Notes: generated by a model from the sequence alone, not told the origin. Positions 40,704-53,585 are shown, counted from the stretch's first letter. The stretch is DNA of 64,000 bases from Elasticomyces elasticus (GCA_035926095.1 JAVRQT010000020.1:496001-560000), one strand, 5' to 3'. Translations and numbers: made by a program.

Positions 40704-42726
40704 GGCTGTGATTCACAGGAGACCATGTAGATGACGGAAAGACTTGTTTTTACCGACTGTTCACCGCTCCAATAGTGTGGTACCCGGAAGGGATGTGCTG
40801 GAAACCCAGGAGACAGTGCGACCACCACTGGAGTGACAAATACGGCTTGCCGTGTGGCTGCGAACCGAAGCCGTCCAGCAGAACGACGTGTGCGTTTCGA
40901 GGTGCCCAGACGCCCCAGAGGCACGGCGATCGACAGTGTCATCAATCAAGAAGAGCGGACGGGGAGTTTAGGTCCCACTCTCTTCGAAAACACAGTCCAC
41001 CCACGCTCATCCGATGGTGGAAAACATGTCTATAAAAGTGTCGATCGACTTTGTGCGATGTTGCTACTGAAATTTTGTATCGTTGATGGACACAGCAGGT
41101 TCAACAAACGACCGCCAGCAAGGGATCCTCGAGTGCGGTCGTCGATCATATGATTCACCTTGCATATGAGCTCCGGGCTCGGCCGCTCGATTGAGCGATG
41201 TGTCGCGTATTCCCAGTGTGACGATTTCTTCGATTGGCCAATATCACAATTGACGCTGTTAGTTTAATGTGCCGACGGATCGTTTCAATCTCGCGACTGG
41301 GCAGATCTGGCGCACTCGTTACATTGCCGCGTTGGGGTGTCAGTGTACACCCGGGCCGTGGCAGTCTTCATTGGTCCAATCGATGGCTTGCAGTAGAATG
41401 AACGCCTCGATGCAAGTCAACCGAGATCCCTTTCAGCCACCGACGGTGTCTGAGAAGAAAGCTGCTCGGCCATGCTCGATGATGTAGACACTGTGCTGGT
41501 CGAGGGCAGGCACGGTGCGTAAGAAAAAGAGAGTAGTACTTTCCCTGGTGCGAGAAGTTGAGAAAGTTCGTATCGGGAACACGAAGAAGATTGACGCTGC
41601 GTCCTCCCAGTGACCTCCCCTCGGGACTGTCTAGTCGATCGACTGATTTGTGCGTAAAGGCGATCTAGACCAAGAAGATTGTTTAAGCCCAGCGAAGCCT
41701 GTCTATGAGCTTGGGAAGCGTTCGACCTTCGAGCGGGTTGTCAAGCGCAGTGTCTATACGAGCGCAAGGAGGAATCTGATTGCGTTGCAAGCGCGCATAC
41801 TCGAAATGGCGTGTTCGTATTTGTTTGCTCTCTATGTATGTGCACCAATTTGGACGCAAGGAAGCGTTTTGTCTCCTCCTCGACACCTTGAAGAAGGTTT
41901 GGTCCGGCCAAGGGCGCGACTCATTTGCTCCGCGCCGCTACTTGGCACGCGACAGCACAAAGTCAGGCGGATGATGTTCACGATCAACAACACCACACGA
42001 AGCAGAAGAACCATTGTGGTACATGACTCGCGACCTGTACATCGAGAAGCATCAGCAGCATCGAACGAGCCGTACGCGTGAAGAGGGGGAAGATATACCC
42101 TATAGAACAACGGCATTATTCGAGGAGCTGGGGCCTGCGAGCATTGTTGGCTCGAGATTCCGGACGAGAATACTATGTTGTAGCCATGTCGTGCTGACCA
42201 GTACATCTGGAGAATTATGGTTGACGAGGGAGTTGCACCAGTCTCAACTAATTTGCTCAATTAACCTCACAGTTACTACTTACTATTTGCGAGGTTACGA
42301 AGCCGCAGAAGACGGGGCTATATCGGTCTCTCATGCCCAAGATGCTACGAATGCTTCGGCAGCGCACATGGTGTGCTACCTCCTCGCCAAAACCAGCCAA
42401 CTAGCACCGCGAGAGAAGACATCCCACCCTCAGAACGCACTTCAACCGGAATTTAGAGGAAACCGCGGTCCAACGCTCTCTGCCTGTACGAGCAAGCAGG
42501 CCCCGAAAAATATGTCGGAAGCAACCTCGCTCGATAGCGCAGCCCACGGCCGTAAGGTTTATTTCTCCTGCTTTACCTGCTCCTTTGATCTCAGGAAAGC
42601 AATGGCCCACGAGCAACACCGCAGTCGGACAGCACAAGAACCTCCCTGCCGTCTACTGTACTGGACTTTGATACTCCCACCTTTATCCGTGCTTGCATTC
42701 ACCTTTACTCATTCGTCGCATACATT
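40704..42726. other. 2 kb divergent intergenic, no supported gene
   Basis: This lies between the starts of the RING-like gene and the peroxidase. ORFs up to 247 codons near 42014 read through low-quality sequence without domain, signal peptide or plausible splice model. A TATAAAAG box lies at 41031-41038. Otherwise nothing is seen; it may contain long promoters or an unrecognised non-coding RNA. Confidence 0.45.
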
Positions 42727-44125
42727 ATGTACCTCCCTCACTCGTTGTCCGCTTTAACGCTGCTACTATCAGTGTTTCCTGTTGCAATCACTGCCTTCCT
42801 CTTCTCCGACACTATTTTCGGTCAGCTCAAACACTGCAAAGATTGGAGTTGCCGCAAGGAGGTGGTTGGACTATCACCAGCGCACATCAAGCCGTATGCA
42901 ACACCACATCAATCAACAGACCAACCAGCATCGGGACTCACATGGACGAATTCAACCTTGCGCCCCTTGGCTCCAACCGCAAACAGCGGCGCTTCAACGA
43001 GCACTGAAAGTCACGATACTTTCTCCGAATCATTCAAGCGTACAGCGATTACCACAACGATACCCGTTAGCAATATCGCGACTGTCACTACTGCAATCTC
43101 CACCTTATCCAAGATTTACTCGGATGAGGCTTCTACGATATATCCAAACATCTCCTTGACGCCATGGTCGTTAACGACCTGTTTGCCCTCTTCGACTCTC
43201 ACAACAGCTACTCGCTCGTCGAAGAGCTCTTCCCCGGCCACCTCAGCAGATCTGTTGGCTTGCCCTGCAGTATGGCACACTGTCACGGCAGACCTGAAGC
43301 AAGTTTTCGCTGGCTGCAATCCGAACGCACGTTTCGCCATTCGCTTTGCCTTCCACGACGCAGGCGGGTACTCAGCCAAGACATCCGCTTACGGGCCAGC
43401 AACTGCTGGTGCAGATAGCTCACTGCTACTCAACGACAACGAGAACGCGCGAGGCGGCAACAATCCAATGCAGACCTTCCGCGGCATACTATTGCAAAAG
43501 CTAGCTCAGTACAACCAATCCGGACCAGTCGGAGCTGCCGACCTCGTGCAGTTCGCAGGCAGCGTAGCCATCCGAAGCTGTGGCGGAGGACCAGTCGTGA
43601 AGACAGTTGTCGGTCGTGGAGACGATGCAGATGCGTGCCCAGAAAACATGCTTCCTGCGGCTTCCGGTGCAGGCGCTGACCACGGCACTCTGACTCAGCT
43701 CTTCCTCGACAAGGGAATTGGAGCAACTGATCTTGCAGCTCTGATGGGTGCACATACTGTCTCCCAATCGTCCGCCCAGCAAGCAGATAGCATTCCTGTC
43801 GGAGCACCTCAAGATACTACGCCAACGACATGGGACAACAAGTACTACCAGCAGTTTGACCCCAGTACACCCGCGGGAGTCAGTCACTTCGAGTCAGATG
43901 CCAACCTTGCGCAAGCCAATACAACTGTCGGAGCGGAGTTTGCCAGATTCGCACGAGAACCTGGTAAGCTTGTTTTGTTCTTGGACTGGCATCATGCTGA
44001 CTTCCTTCGTAGATGCTTGGACATCTGCTTTTACAAGTGCGATGGCACATCTGAGTGTGCTAGGAATTCCTCCCGATGTGGTGAGCCAGTTTATCGACTG
44101 CACGAGTTTCATCCATGCTTTGTGA
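42727..44125 (+). CDS. Secreted class II-type haem peroxidase (ligninase-like)
   Basis: Two exons, 42727..43963 and 44013..44125 (49 bp intron, GTAAGC...CGTAG), give 449 aa. A signal peptide (MYLPHSLSALTLLLSVFPVAITA) is followed by about 160 residues of Ser/Thr-rich, probably O-glycosylated sequence, unusual for the family. The peroxidase domain then shows the distal Arg/His motif RFAFHDAGGYSAK, calcium-site residues around GADSSLLLN, LVQFAGSVAIRSCGGGP and the proximal haem His in DLAALMGAHTVSQ. The second exon restores FAREPDAWTSAFTSAMAHLSVLG. Relatives oxidise phenols, manganese or lignin-like compounds with hydrogen peroxide. Without structural alignment I cannot say whether Mn-binding acids or a surface Trp are present. 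Confidence 0.85.
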
Positions 44126-44678
44126 ACCATCGTGTGCAGACAGGGAGAGCTCATCCTACAAGTTTTTCGAAGTTTTGCAGATTTCCATCATCAAAGAGCG
44201 ACATTACGCCTTGGAGACCGCTATAGGTTGGTAGTAAGGCATAGTGATACGTTATTCTGCACACAAACGTTTCTCGACAATAACATTGACGCTTACACTC
44301 AAGCACTCGCTCGTTGAGCGAATCGAACGATCTATGTCTATGCAAGCCATTGACTTATACTCACAGATGGCAAAGGCCTGTACAATGCTGCGAGGCGGTG
44401 GTCCCCATCGACGCTTGTAAAGTTTTGATCGACGTTCTACCCGTATACCACCTTCGGGGATTTGTACAATACTCATGTAAGCTGACGAGGTAGAAGGTCG
44501 CACACCAACAAACTTCCAGTCGCACGGCAGGATGCCGAGCCCTTGACATGGGACGCGGCATATCTTGAATCCTTCGGGCTGAAGCGGCAGTACAAGTTCA
44601 CCGACCGTCCCTGCCAGATTGATGAGTACCTTTTACAACTACCACTCACTGCGAACCGGACCGTCATTCTAAGTCAAC
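44126..44678. other. Intergenic; upstream of second FAD monooxygenase
   Basis: This 553 bp lies between the peroxidase end and the next gene start. Short ORFs only. No GTACCCCA element was found, which hints that this monooxygenase is not under the same control as the core set. Confidence 0.45.
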
Positions 44679-46134
44679 ATGGGCTCCCTAGATAGCGTAC
44701 GTCTTGACGTCAAGGTCATCGGCGCTGGCATCGCGGGTCTCGCATGCGCGTTGGCGCTCCGACGCAAAGGCCATACTGTCACCATCTACGAGAAGGGTCC
44801 GGAGCTGTATGAAGATGGAGCTGGTCTTCAGTTATTTCCGAACGCCACTCGCATAATCCACCAGTGGGGACTGCAAGACGATTTTGTCAAGGTCGTCAAC
44901 CAGCCAAAGGTAATGACTGTGCGACGCTTCAACGACAATGAAACAATCGGCGAGATTCCTCACAACCCGATGAGCGAGTGGGAGTACGGTTGTAAGCGTG
45001 CCAGGTTTGACCTTTTTATCTCTGCTAAGCTTAGCAGATCCACATTGGCAAATCTATCGTCCAGACCTTCAGAATCTACTCGCAGCAGCAGCATCCAAAG
45101 CAGGCGTCAGGATGGAATTCGGTCACGCCGTTACATCGATCAATGCAGAGGATGGTACCACGATCCTGGATGACGGGACCGAGTTGGCGTCCGATCTTAT
45201 CGTAGCCGCCGACGGCATAGGCTCTCGTGCTCGCTCTGCTATATCGCCAGTGACGGCCAAATCCTACAACGAGTCCTGCTTCCGCGCTGTTGTGCCCAAA
45301 GCGAAGATGCTGCAAGACCCCGAAACAGCACGACTCATGGCGGGCGATCTCTCGATGGTATGGGTTGGCCCAGGAGCCGCCGTGCTCGGGTATGCGCTGG
45401 CAGGTGGCGAACTGTACAACATCCTGCTCTCCATACCCAGATCAAGCGATACTGAGGTCGGCAGATGGAACCAACCTGCTGATCTCGCCGAAGTGCGATC
45501 GCATCTTACTGACTTCTGCACACCAGTGAAGAATGTGTGGGGTCTGGTCGACAGCTGTGCTAAGTGGGAGCTTGGGGATGTCCCTAAAATCGAATCGTAC
45601 GTGAGCAGGAGTGGAAAATTTGTCCTGGTCGGCGACAGCGCACATGCGGTAAATTTTCCCGAAGTATAATTTCTTGTTTGTCTGGAACGTCTGCTGATGA
45701 TGATACCCACGATTGTTCAGATCGTACCACATGCCGGCCAAGGCGGAGCCATGGCTCTCGAAGATGCAGCGGCACTGGCAGAGTTCCTGGATCCGTTGAC
45801 ACTCTCCAGTTCAGCAGAGCTGCCAGGTCGCATGCAAGCCTACCATGACTTCCGTCAACCGCGCATAGAGCATATTCGGCGTATGGCTTATGGTAATGCG
45901 AAGATGCTCACACTGCCCAATGGACCCGAGCAGGAACAACGTGATAAGATGTGGGCTGGTATGACGGCGAAGTGGAAGGCTGCGTACGAGCAGATGGGTG
46001 AGGAGGCCTTCAAGACCCGCGTCGAGCCTGATCCACATGCGGCCGATCTTCGATCGCTAGAAGGCAGAGCGTATGTGCATGGCTACGATACAGCAGCAGA
46101 GGCGCGGAAAGCAGTAGCGAGTATAGCACTTTGA
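44679..46134 (+). CDS. FAD-dependent aromatic monooxygenase (salicylate hydroxylase type)
   Basis: Three exons, 44679..44991, 45038..45648 and 45721..46134 (introns 46 and 72 bp), give 445 aa. Motifs in order: KVIGAGIAGLACALALRRKGHTVTIYEK (dinucleotide fold), GAGLQLFPNATRII, YRPDLQNLL, LIVAADGIGSRARSAI (DG) and FVLVGDSAHA-IVPHAGQGGAMALEDA (GD, built across the second splice). The enzyme should bind FAD, use NAD(P)H and hydroxylate an aromatic ring, possibly with decarboxylation as in salicylate 1-hydroxylase. No targeting signal is seen. It is distinct from the fusion protein at 35226 and lacks any ADC-like tail. The first intron ends in an 18-base perfect palindrome over the acceptor site. 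Confidence 0.88.
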
Positions 46135-46758
46135 TGAGGTTCATCAGAGGCAATCTTTATATCAGGCTTTCTTTGCCCCGCGAATGATTACACTCGACGA
46201 TGCAGCGCGTACGCAAGATCGACCGTGCTTGTTGTGAAGAATGCATGTTGTAAATGCGGATGGTGGTCCTGAAGTGACTTTGATAGTGCGCGAAAGTATT
46301 CATGTATGCAACTGCGAAGTCCTTATTAGAAGCTCGACGTTCGCACCTGTGGGGGCTGCAATGCTCGATGCACGAAACCTTCAATGGCTGGTTCTAGACC
46401 ATGACCACGTCAATACGAGATCGACACGAAGACGAGAGGTGGTCTGTAGGGCTGCAGTTGCAAGTAGGAAAGCCGGGATCGATCTCCGGCGAATGGTTTG
46501 GTCTAGTGACCACGACGCTGACGTCGCGCTCGTAACCAAGGACGAGAGAGCCGTATATATAAATCGATGCCGGCGTCTTGACAAACATGAAGAGTAGCTT
46601 GATGTTGGTGTTGGTGAAGGAGTTCGTGCCCGAACGATCGAGGGCAATGATCGACACGGCACGGACGGGATGACGGGGTTCAGCCTTACAAAGCTGCTCT
46701 CAAATCTGGCAGCCGCTTTTTTGTGCACTCAATATGAACATCACCTCGTCCGCTTGCG
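46135..46758. other. Intergenic, no supported gene
   Basis: The 624 bp to the SPOUT methyltransferase hold only chance ORFs. TATATATAA near 46552 is a possible TATA element, about 200 bp before the ATG. Confidence 0.45.
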
Positions 46759-47949
46759 ATGTCTTCTCACAAATCCAAGGTATGTGCAATATCAGCCCGG
46801 CGCATATATGCTACTGACTTTTCACACAGAAACGCAAGCCGAACGACGACCTCAATCATGAGCAACTCGACACATCCAAACCTTCCGCTGTCTTCGTGCC
46901 AACGAAAGGACGGTCACACACTCTCAGTATCGCTCTACCGGGTAGCATCATTGCGAAGTACGTCACTCAACCCGGCGCACATGTAGCCATCCGAAGAGCG
47001 GTCTACACAGCCTTATCTCCTTACTGACCTATGCAGCGCGATCACTTTCGAACAGAAGACTGCCTTAGCCGGCCAGGTAGCACGAGCTTGTGCAGTATTC
47101 TGCGTCGACGAGGTCGTCGTGTTCAACGATGGCCAGGCATCCACTCGACCCCCGGAGCAAGAGGGCTTCACGGCCTTCTCAGATCCGAATTACTTCCTGT
47201 ACCATGTGTTGAGCTATCTTGAGACGCCGCCGAATCTGCGCCGAACGCTTTTCCCAATGCATCCGGACCTCAGGCTCGCTGGTGCTCTTCCAAGCCTGGA
47301 CATGCCTCATCATCTTCGTAGTGATGAGTGGTGTGAGTACCGTGAAGCAGTGGCCGCCCGACAGGAGAAGGTTGAGGGTACGCCAGGCACACTACTGGAC
47401 TGTGGCCTCTCTGCCAACCGAGTATTCGTGCCAGTCCTCCTCGAAGATCGCACCCGCACGACAATAAAGATGCCAGCTCAGGACGCAAGACGACAAAACA
47501 CGAAAAGTGCACTCACCTGCGAAGCCGTGTCTCCTGATGCGCCGCGCGAAGAAGCGGGCTACTATTGGGGCTACAGTGTCCGGCAAGCGCCATCCCTCAG
47601 CGCCGTGTTCACTGAAGCCCCATACGAAGGTGGGTACGATGTCAGCATTGGGACTAGCGAGCGAGGTCACCCGGCGCAGTCAATTCTCACGCCTGGTATG
47701 GACGGTTACATTGAGCCCACTTGGAAGCACCTGCTTGTCGTGTTCGGCGGCGTGGCAGGTCTGGAAGCCGCGTTCTCGGCCGATGCTGAACTGCAGCGTG
47801 CTGGCGTGCCGGCAGTCAAGGAGCTGTTTGACACCTGGGTCAACCTGGTGCCCTCTCAAGGAAGCCGGACCATCCGCACTGAGGAGGCCGTGTGGATAGG
47901 CTTGACGACCTTGAGTGTTGCATTGGCAGCACGAGGTGGCGCCGAGTGA
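46759..47949 (+). CDS. SPOUT-type RNA methyltransferase (C9orf114/SPOUT1 family)
   Basis: Three exons, 46759..46779, 46830..46957 and 47037..47949 (introns 50 and 79 bp), give 353 aa. The first exon encodes only seven residues (MSSHKSK) and joins KRKPNDD. The family start HTLSIALPGSIIANAITFEQKTALAGQVARACAVFCVDEVVVFND is complete only after splicing. Next come LFPMHPDLRLAGALPSLDMPHHLRSDEW, an OB-like insert, and the knot region YYWGYSVRQAPSLSAVF and LLVVFGGVAGLEAAFSAD, where S-adenosylmethionine binds. Human SPOUT1 (CENP-32) methylates RNA and supports mitosis; a conserved nuclear role is likely here. It is a household gene and probably unrelated to the metabolic region on its left. Confidence 0.9.
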
Positions 47950-50472
47950 ACCACTCCAGATCGGATCAACGGCCGGGCGTGCATGGTGGCTTCAGGTGTC
48001 GAGCAAACTAAGCTGTGAAGTCATCTAAGATGTACAGTCGGTGGACTTGGCGCCAAGGTTGCGGTTACTCAGAGCTGACTGCTGCTCGCAACCTGCGGCC
48101 AAGAAGTGCCGAGTCCTCTATCTCCTCCGCACAGTCACTGGCACGTGTAACGTTTCAGCCTAGGTTCCTTACGGGCTGGCACCTGTGGTCTTGTGGACGA
48201 AGATCTTAGCCAGGCGAGCAAATCCCCTGCCACCAATATATTGCAGATGTTGGTGGCGTTGCTGGTTCCACGAGTGCCTGGAACGCCTGACAACCTGTCC
48301 GGTAGCCGTGAGTGAAGTTGCGGCTTTCTTGCCGCGGGGCTGTCGATACTCTATACGCCGTGACGAAGGCGTGGCCTGACGCAGAGTTGGAACGCACGTA
48401 GTCTGGCAACAGCTACAGCAAGACCGAATATGCACTGGTGGACTTGAGAAAAACAGCATCGTACGCCATCGTATTCATCCTTCGTGGTGGAGATATCGCT
48501 CTCAACAATATATTGCCACACATTGCTGACTTGTCTGAAAATGTTGACAGCGCTCATCTTGCCACTTGCAAGAGTGCTGAAGTGGAGCCGGACGAGATCT
48601 GATATCTTCTTAGCAAGTCAAAACAACTGTGCGGACGGCGTTACGCCTACCGGTCAAACGACCTTGTCAGCGCCTAAACTCCTTCACACGCCCTAGTGGT
48701 GGAAGCTCAGCGTGTCAGGAACAAGCACGCCAGACAGCTCCTCGCTTAATCGAAATGCAAATGTCCCGCAACAGCTCGCCGTCGAGAAGCTCCACGCGTT
48801 GACGAGCTCGATAGGTGACGAGCTCACCCAGCGGTTCTAACGCTCAACGCGCAACTACTGCCCACGAAGTCCTTATATCTATCATCAAAGGAGCTGCAAG
48901 CAGGGCCGCAACAGCCGACGCCTACACTGTGACCCACCGAATACGAAAGGCGGCGCGGCCATCATTTCGGCCAGCGCGGCCAAGCGACGTCCGGTCTGAA
49001 TTGGCCATCCGAAAAATGGGCAGGCCCACATTAAGCTTCTCACTGACGGGCCGCTCCTCCGCATGGTCTTCCTCCTTGGCCGCCTGGCGTCGGCGATCTT
49101 GAGCCTTATGTCCAGTCATCAGCGTATGTAACCAGCCCTACGATAACGTGTGGCAGACACGGCGTTACAAGGCTGTCGCATGTGTCACGTAGGGATGCCG
49201 GCACCGCACCGCATAGCGGCTTCATCTTGAACACACTGTCAGCGCGACATTGAGCGCGTGTATAGCGCCTTCGATAGTGATTCTCAATGGAAGTCTTCAG
49301 ATCTGGTTATCCGCTCCCAATCCACCTTTCCATCCGTCGCGTTACAACAACGCGGCGACTGGCCTGAAGCCATGTGTGTACCTTGGTGATACAGAAGCAA
49401 GCTTTCGCTCATTCCATGCCGGATCAGAGTACAAGTGCATGTATGTGCCTTGTACCAAAGGATCTGATGATCGGCTGTCCGCTGCTGACCATGCGCGAAA
49501 AATGCCAAGCAATCGCGGCCTTCTCTCCTCTACACCACGGCCAGCACGGTTCACGTTCGACCGAGCTACTGTTAAGGCCGAACAATTCAGCATTGCGGTA
49601 CGATATGCGGCAATCTGGGCACTGCCCACTCCATCACCCGCACCATGGCGTTCAGCTCCAAATAGCTGCATCGGGACCACATCTTCACTCGCTGTTTGTA
49701 TATTAGCCGGCATACTGCGCGAAATAGTGTCGAGACGCGTGCAGTGTTGCAGTGGCCCAGCGAGTGCCATGTCCATGTTCTTACAGACAGAGAGTGTGTA
49801 AGATCGCAAGACCTGAAAAGGTTAGACGCTTGCTCCAACTACCTGCTGACTTCGCACAACTCTTAAGATGACTGTCGCCGATGGCGGCAGCCCAGCATGC
49901 ACAGCTGAATCCTTTACAGCGCTAATCGCTGGCCGGGGTCTGCCAGTCAGCGGTCCCTGGGCCCGAGATAATCGGTGTGCCGGCCACTCAGCTGAAGCAC
50001 CTCATGCACAGCTCTTGCCCCTCCCGGAACGCGTGGTGTTGGTTATCATGTATTGCCGACCAAACAGGAAGGGCCTTGTGCTGGGCGCAGGCGTCGAAGG
50101 ATTCTGGGCCTGCAGCCTTCCGTATCCACCAGCAGATTGGCCGTTTCCAAACCCCTTCCCCGTGATATCCACCGCTACGCGAGCGAGTCGCGCGGGAGCA
50201 ACCAGGACCGGCATGGTCGATCAGGGTGGACTCATTTCACCTGCGAGCACGTTGCATGCTTCGAGCGAGCTCTCGACTACATGTATATGCTTTCGCCTCC
50301 GCTCGTGTCAGCTCTGCCACTGCTCCTTCAGGCCCACGATTCCCGCAGCACACTACAGTAGCATCTCACACGGCTAAGGATTAGGCTGCCGACTGCGTAC
50401 AGCCCGACGGCCTTCATATTCCTACACACCACACAGTAGAAGATCGCAACTCACCTCGCTGTCACCACCAAA
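47950..50472. other. 2.5 kb intergenic, no supported gene
   Basis: This long gap precedes a bZIP regulator, which commonly has a long leader and promoter. Several ORFs of 95-183 codons (48815, 49250, 49868) show no domain, no signal peptide and no family-like composition. No tRNA boxes, repeats or transposon remnants were noticed. Confidence 0.45.
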
Positions 50473-51593
50473 ATGGAGAGCATGGATTATAATTACTTTG
50501 CTTCCACAGCTCCTCAGCCCTACCAGTATATGGGCTTTGGTTCAGACGCTGGTCTGCTGTCTGGGGTTAGCAACGATGGCTCCATCCCCACACCTGTAAG
50601 CAATCGTTCTGCCAGCCTTACAGGAGCCAAAACGCAAGCTGATCAATGTTGCAGAGTATGGAGAACCCTCTCGACACAAACGCTTTCCTGTCTGGCTCCT
50701 TCGACTATGCAGCTTTCGATACTTCCCTCAGCCATGGCTCGGGACTCACTCCCATGCCGACCGACTCCACATCACCACCATCACACCAACTATCCATGCT
50801 ACCAAATAACTCGGTCGACAGCGGGCTCGGTCTGGACATGGATAGTGAACAACATGGCCGGAGGAGTAGTAGCGAGGAAAAAGACAGTCTGACACCGGCA
50901 CAATCGAGACGAAAGGCACAGAACCGAGCAGCGTAGGTCTGACTGTGTTCAGGCTGTATCCACCTTTGCTAACAGCTTGCCAGCCAACGGGCATTTCGAG
51001 AACGCAAGGAACGCCACGTGCGGGATCTGGAGGCCAAGCTTAACCTTCTGACCACCACCACATCATCGCTCCAATCGGACAATGAACGCTTGAAGCTCAT
51101 GCTACAGCGCGCACAAACCGAGAACGAGATCCTACGAGCCACTGCAGCGTCCTCACCAACTGCGAATCATCCACCTGGTTTCGTGGACGATCCGAGCTTA
51201 CTGCCCCATGCACGCCAACCGAAGCGATCATTGGCGGTGGTTGAGGAGCCTCACTTTGATACGGCACGTTTGGCGAACGGCTTGTTGTCTACCACATCCA
51301 CTTCGCCGAGCAAATTCGGCAGCCCTGCTGGTAGCGAAGGCCAATTGCTTTCAGCCAGTGCGACATGGGATCTCCTTCAAAGTCATCCGTTGTACCTCTC
51401 TGGAGCAGTGGACATAGGCGAGGTCTGCGAGCGTCTGAAGAAGATGGCAAAGTGTGATGGTAAGTCAAAAGGACGCATGCCTCCATCATGCTTATACTGA
51501 CTCACTTTAGGCATGGGTCCAATGTTCGAAGAAGAAGAAGTGAGAAAGGTCATTGAGGAGGTTGGTCGCAGTGGCGGCGACGAGCTCATCTGA
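50473..51593 (+). CDS. Yap/Pap1-type bZIP transcription factor
   Basis: Four exons, 50473..50595, 50655..50932, 50984..51459 and 51511..51593 (introns 59, 51 and 51 bp), give 319 aa. The basic region is built across the second splice: AQNRAAQRAFRERKERHVRDLE, the fungal AP-1 (Yap) signature with NxxAQxxFR, followed by a heptad zipper (LEAKLNLLTTTTSSLQSDNERL). The C-terminal part includes TWDLLQSHPLYLSGAVDIGEVCERLKKMAKCDG, typical of the HapX/Yap-like small bZIP group, and few Cys, so the redox CRD of Yap1 is not evident. It should bind TTAC/TGAC-type sites in the nucleus. Roles in stress or metabolite control in other fungi are known for the family; the target genes here are unknown. Confidence 0.88.
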
Positions 51594-53585
51594 TCCACGC
51601 TTTTTGCACGCTATATGATTGCGTTGTGCCATGACTTCACTGGTGTTAAGACAACACCCTCGGAACGGTGCTTGGGAAATTGGGGGATTCATTATACCCG
51701 GCTCCACAGGACGCCTTGCATTGACTTCACAGCGAAGATGCTGTATGGGAGGATTTATGGCACAACACTGCCTCACGCAGACATGTTTGAACAACATTAT
51801 GATGAATAGCCACGAAGCGAGCAAAATCAACGCACTGGCGTAATATCAAACACTGCGTCTGCGGAATCAGCTCACCCACTTTTCCTCCTGACTTTGACGA
51901 GAGACCTCTGCAGCATCTTCCACTTGCGGTGTTGCGCTTTCTGCTTGTGAAGGCCAAGATCTCAGACCATTGTGTAATCCTAACGACGATCCCTCAACCT
52001 CAACACAGTCCTTCGATGATTACTTCTGCCAACCGTGAGCTCGAGGTACCATGCAGGGAGACCCGCTGGCCGTGCACGCTTGTGTTATACCCGATGCACA
52101 TGTCTTCAGGCATACACCCGTGAATACGAAGAGGCGTGCCGGGGTCACGAGCGTGGACCGAGAGATTTATGCAGCCGCCTCAAGATAAGGCCCTGTAACC
52201 TATGGATGCGAGTGCCCACACGTCCATGCACGAAAAGCAACCCAAAGACCCACTGCGTAGCGTTAGCTTGTGCATCGCCAATGATTTCGTCCACAGCACA
52301 AGTGCTTCACCACGGCGAGCTGCACGTAAGACTCCTCGAGGAGTTCTTACGTCGCCTGAGCCAACCTTGAACGTCAGAAATCCGCCCGGTGGTCCACAAA
52401 GGGACGACAAGCCTTGAGACCACACGACAAGCAGTGACAAGCACCATGGCGACAGTGCGTAGGATCAATTGAGCTCATGCAGCTAGTCATAACGCTCTTG
52501 ACTAAGCTGCTGATGCAGCTTTACCTTGTCCAGCGCGAGAACTACCACACCCGACTCGCGTTCGCAATGATCGCTTTTACTGCTGGTCGACTTCGTCCTA
52601 GCATGCTCAAGTTTAGGACTCGCATCGCTTCATGCTTGACGCTCACACGCCCCGATGCCATGCTTTCGCTCGTCCATAGCATCCGCTCCTGGTTGTTTAG
52701 TGAGCGTGGCAAGACAAGTCGGCAGCTAACATTCCCAAACTAAACAGTTCGAATCACTCTCCGGCCGCAGCAACACCTCCGCACCAGAACGCCACGAGTT
52801 ATGCGACTATCCAAGAAGGCGGCGGCCTAATCATGTCCATGATGGCGAATTGGGCCAGAAGATATACTCCAATCCGTGGCTGGGCTAGCACGGCTGGAGG
52901 AGGGATAACAGAAGGAGATCTCGTGCGAGGCTTTTCAAAAGAAGGAATGAGAAAGGGTTTCGGTTTCCTGAGGTGTTGAGAGCTGCACCGTCGCCAGCAC
53001 ATCTCGCGCAGTGGTGATGTCGTCCCACGAGAGCGCCGATTGTTGAGCTGAAATACATGCCTGCCTACACCACATCAGCTTACACGCAATCCCAGGCGTT
53101 CATGCATTGGGCTAGCTGACATGAATGCCAGGCCCCAGCCTACAGTCATCACTAGCTACTTCTTGGTAGCGATCTGGGTCCGATGTCAGCTGTCTGATCT
53201 TCTCAACGTTTCACGAAGGGCCACCAGACTCAAAGCGGTCGACAAGGAACGTGTCTGACCACCCCGGTGTAGGTAGGCATGCTCGATGTAACTCTACAGG
53301 TCTGCAATCGCGGACCAGATGTGAGTGCGAGCGCTGGCAGCTTCGAGGGAATGTAGAGAAAGCCAATCTGCGAGCAGATGTCCAGGTGCGTTGGTCCAGG
53401 AGTAAGTCGACGTTTGAAAGCAAGCCAACTCACAGAGGACGGGGCCTTTGGTGAACAGAGTCTCGTAAAGTTTCAACCCTAGTCTCCTCTCGGAGACAGG
53501 CACAGGCAGCATAGCTCTGTATCATATCCGCGACTCTTCTCTATAACCCATAACCCACGCCACGCTAAAGCCATACCATATCCCA
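51594..53585. other. 2 kb intergenic, no supported gene
   Basis: No gene is supported between the bZIP gene and the SEC21 3' region. One near-perfect palindrome lies at 52324-52352 and is listed separately. Confidence 0.45.
52324..52352. repeat. Near-perfect 29-base palindrome
   Basis: Left arm 52324-52337 (ACGTAAGACTCCTC) and right arm 52338-52352 (GAGGAGTTCTTACGT) are reverse complements except for one missing A in the left arm. There is no spacer; the centre is CTCGAG. It is non-coding. It could be a hairpin or a binding site, but no function is shown. Confidence 0.7.

Noticed and set aside
41650..42081. 143-codon ORF between RING-like and peroxidase genes
   Set aside because: No domain or plausible exon structure; reads as non-coding DNA.
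24000..46134. Polyketide or peptide secondary-metabolite cluster
   Set aside because: No PKS, NRPS, terpene synthase or DMAT gene is present; the enzyme set fits catabolism better.
49250..49801. 183-codon plus-strand ORF in the 2.5 kb gap before the bZIP gene
   Set aside because: Composition looks random, overlapping ORFs of equal length exist on the other strand, no family feature.
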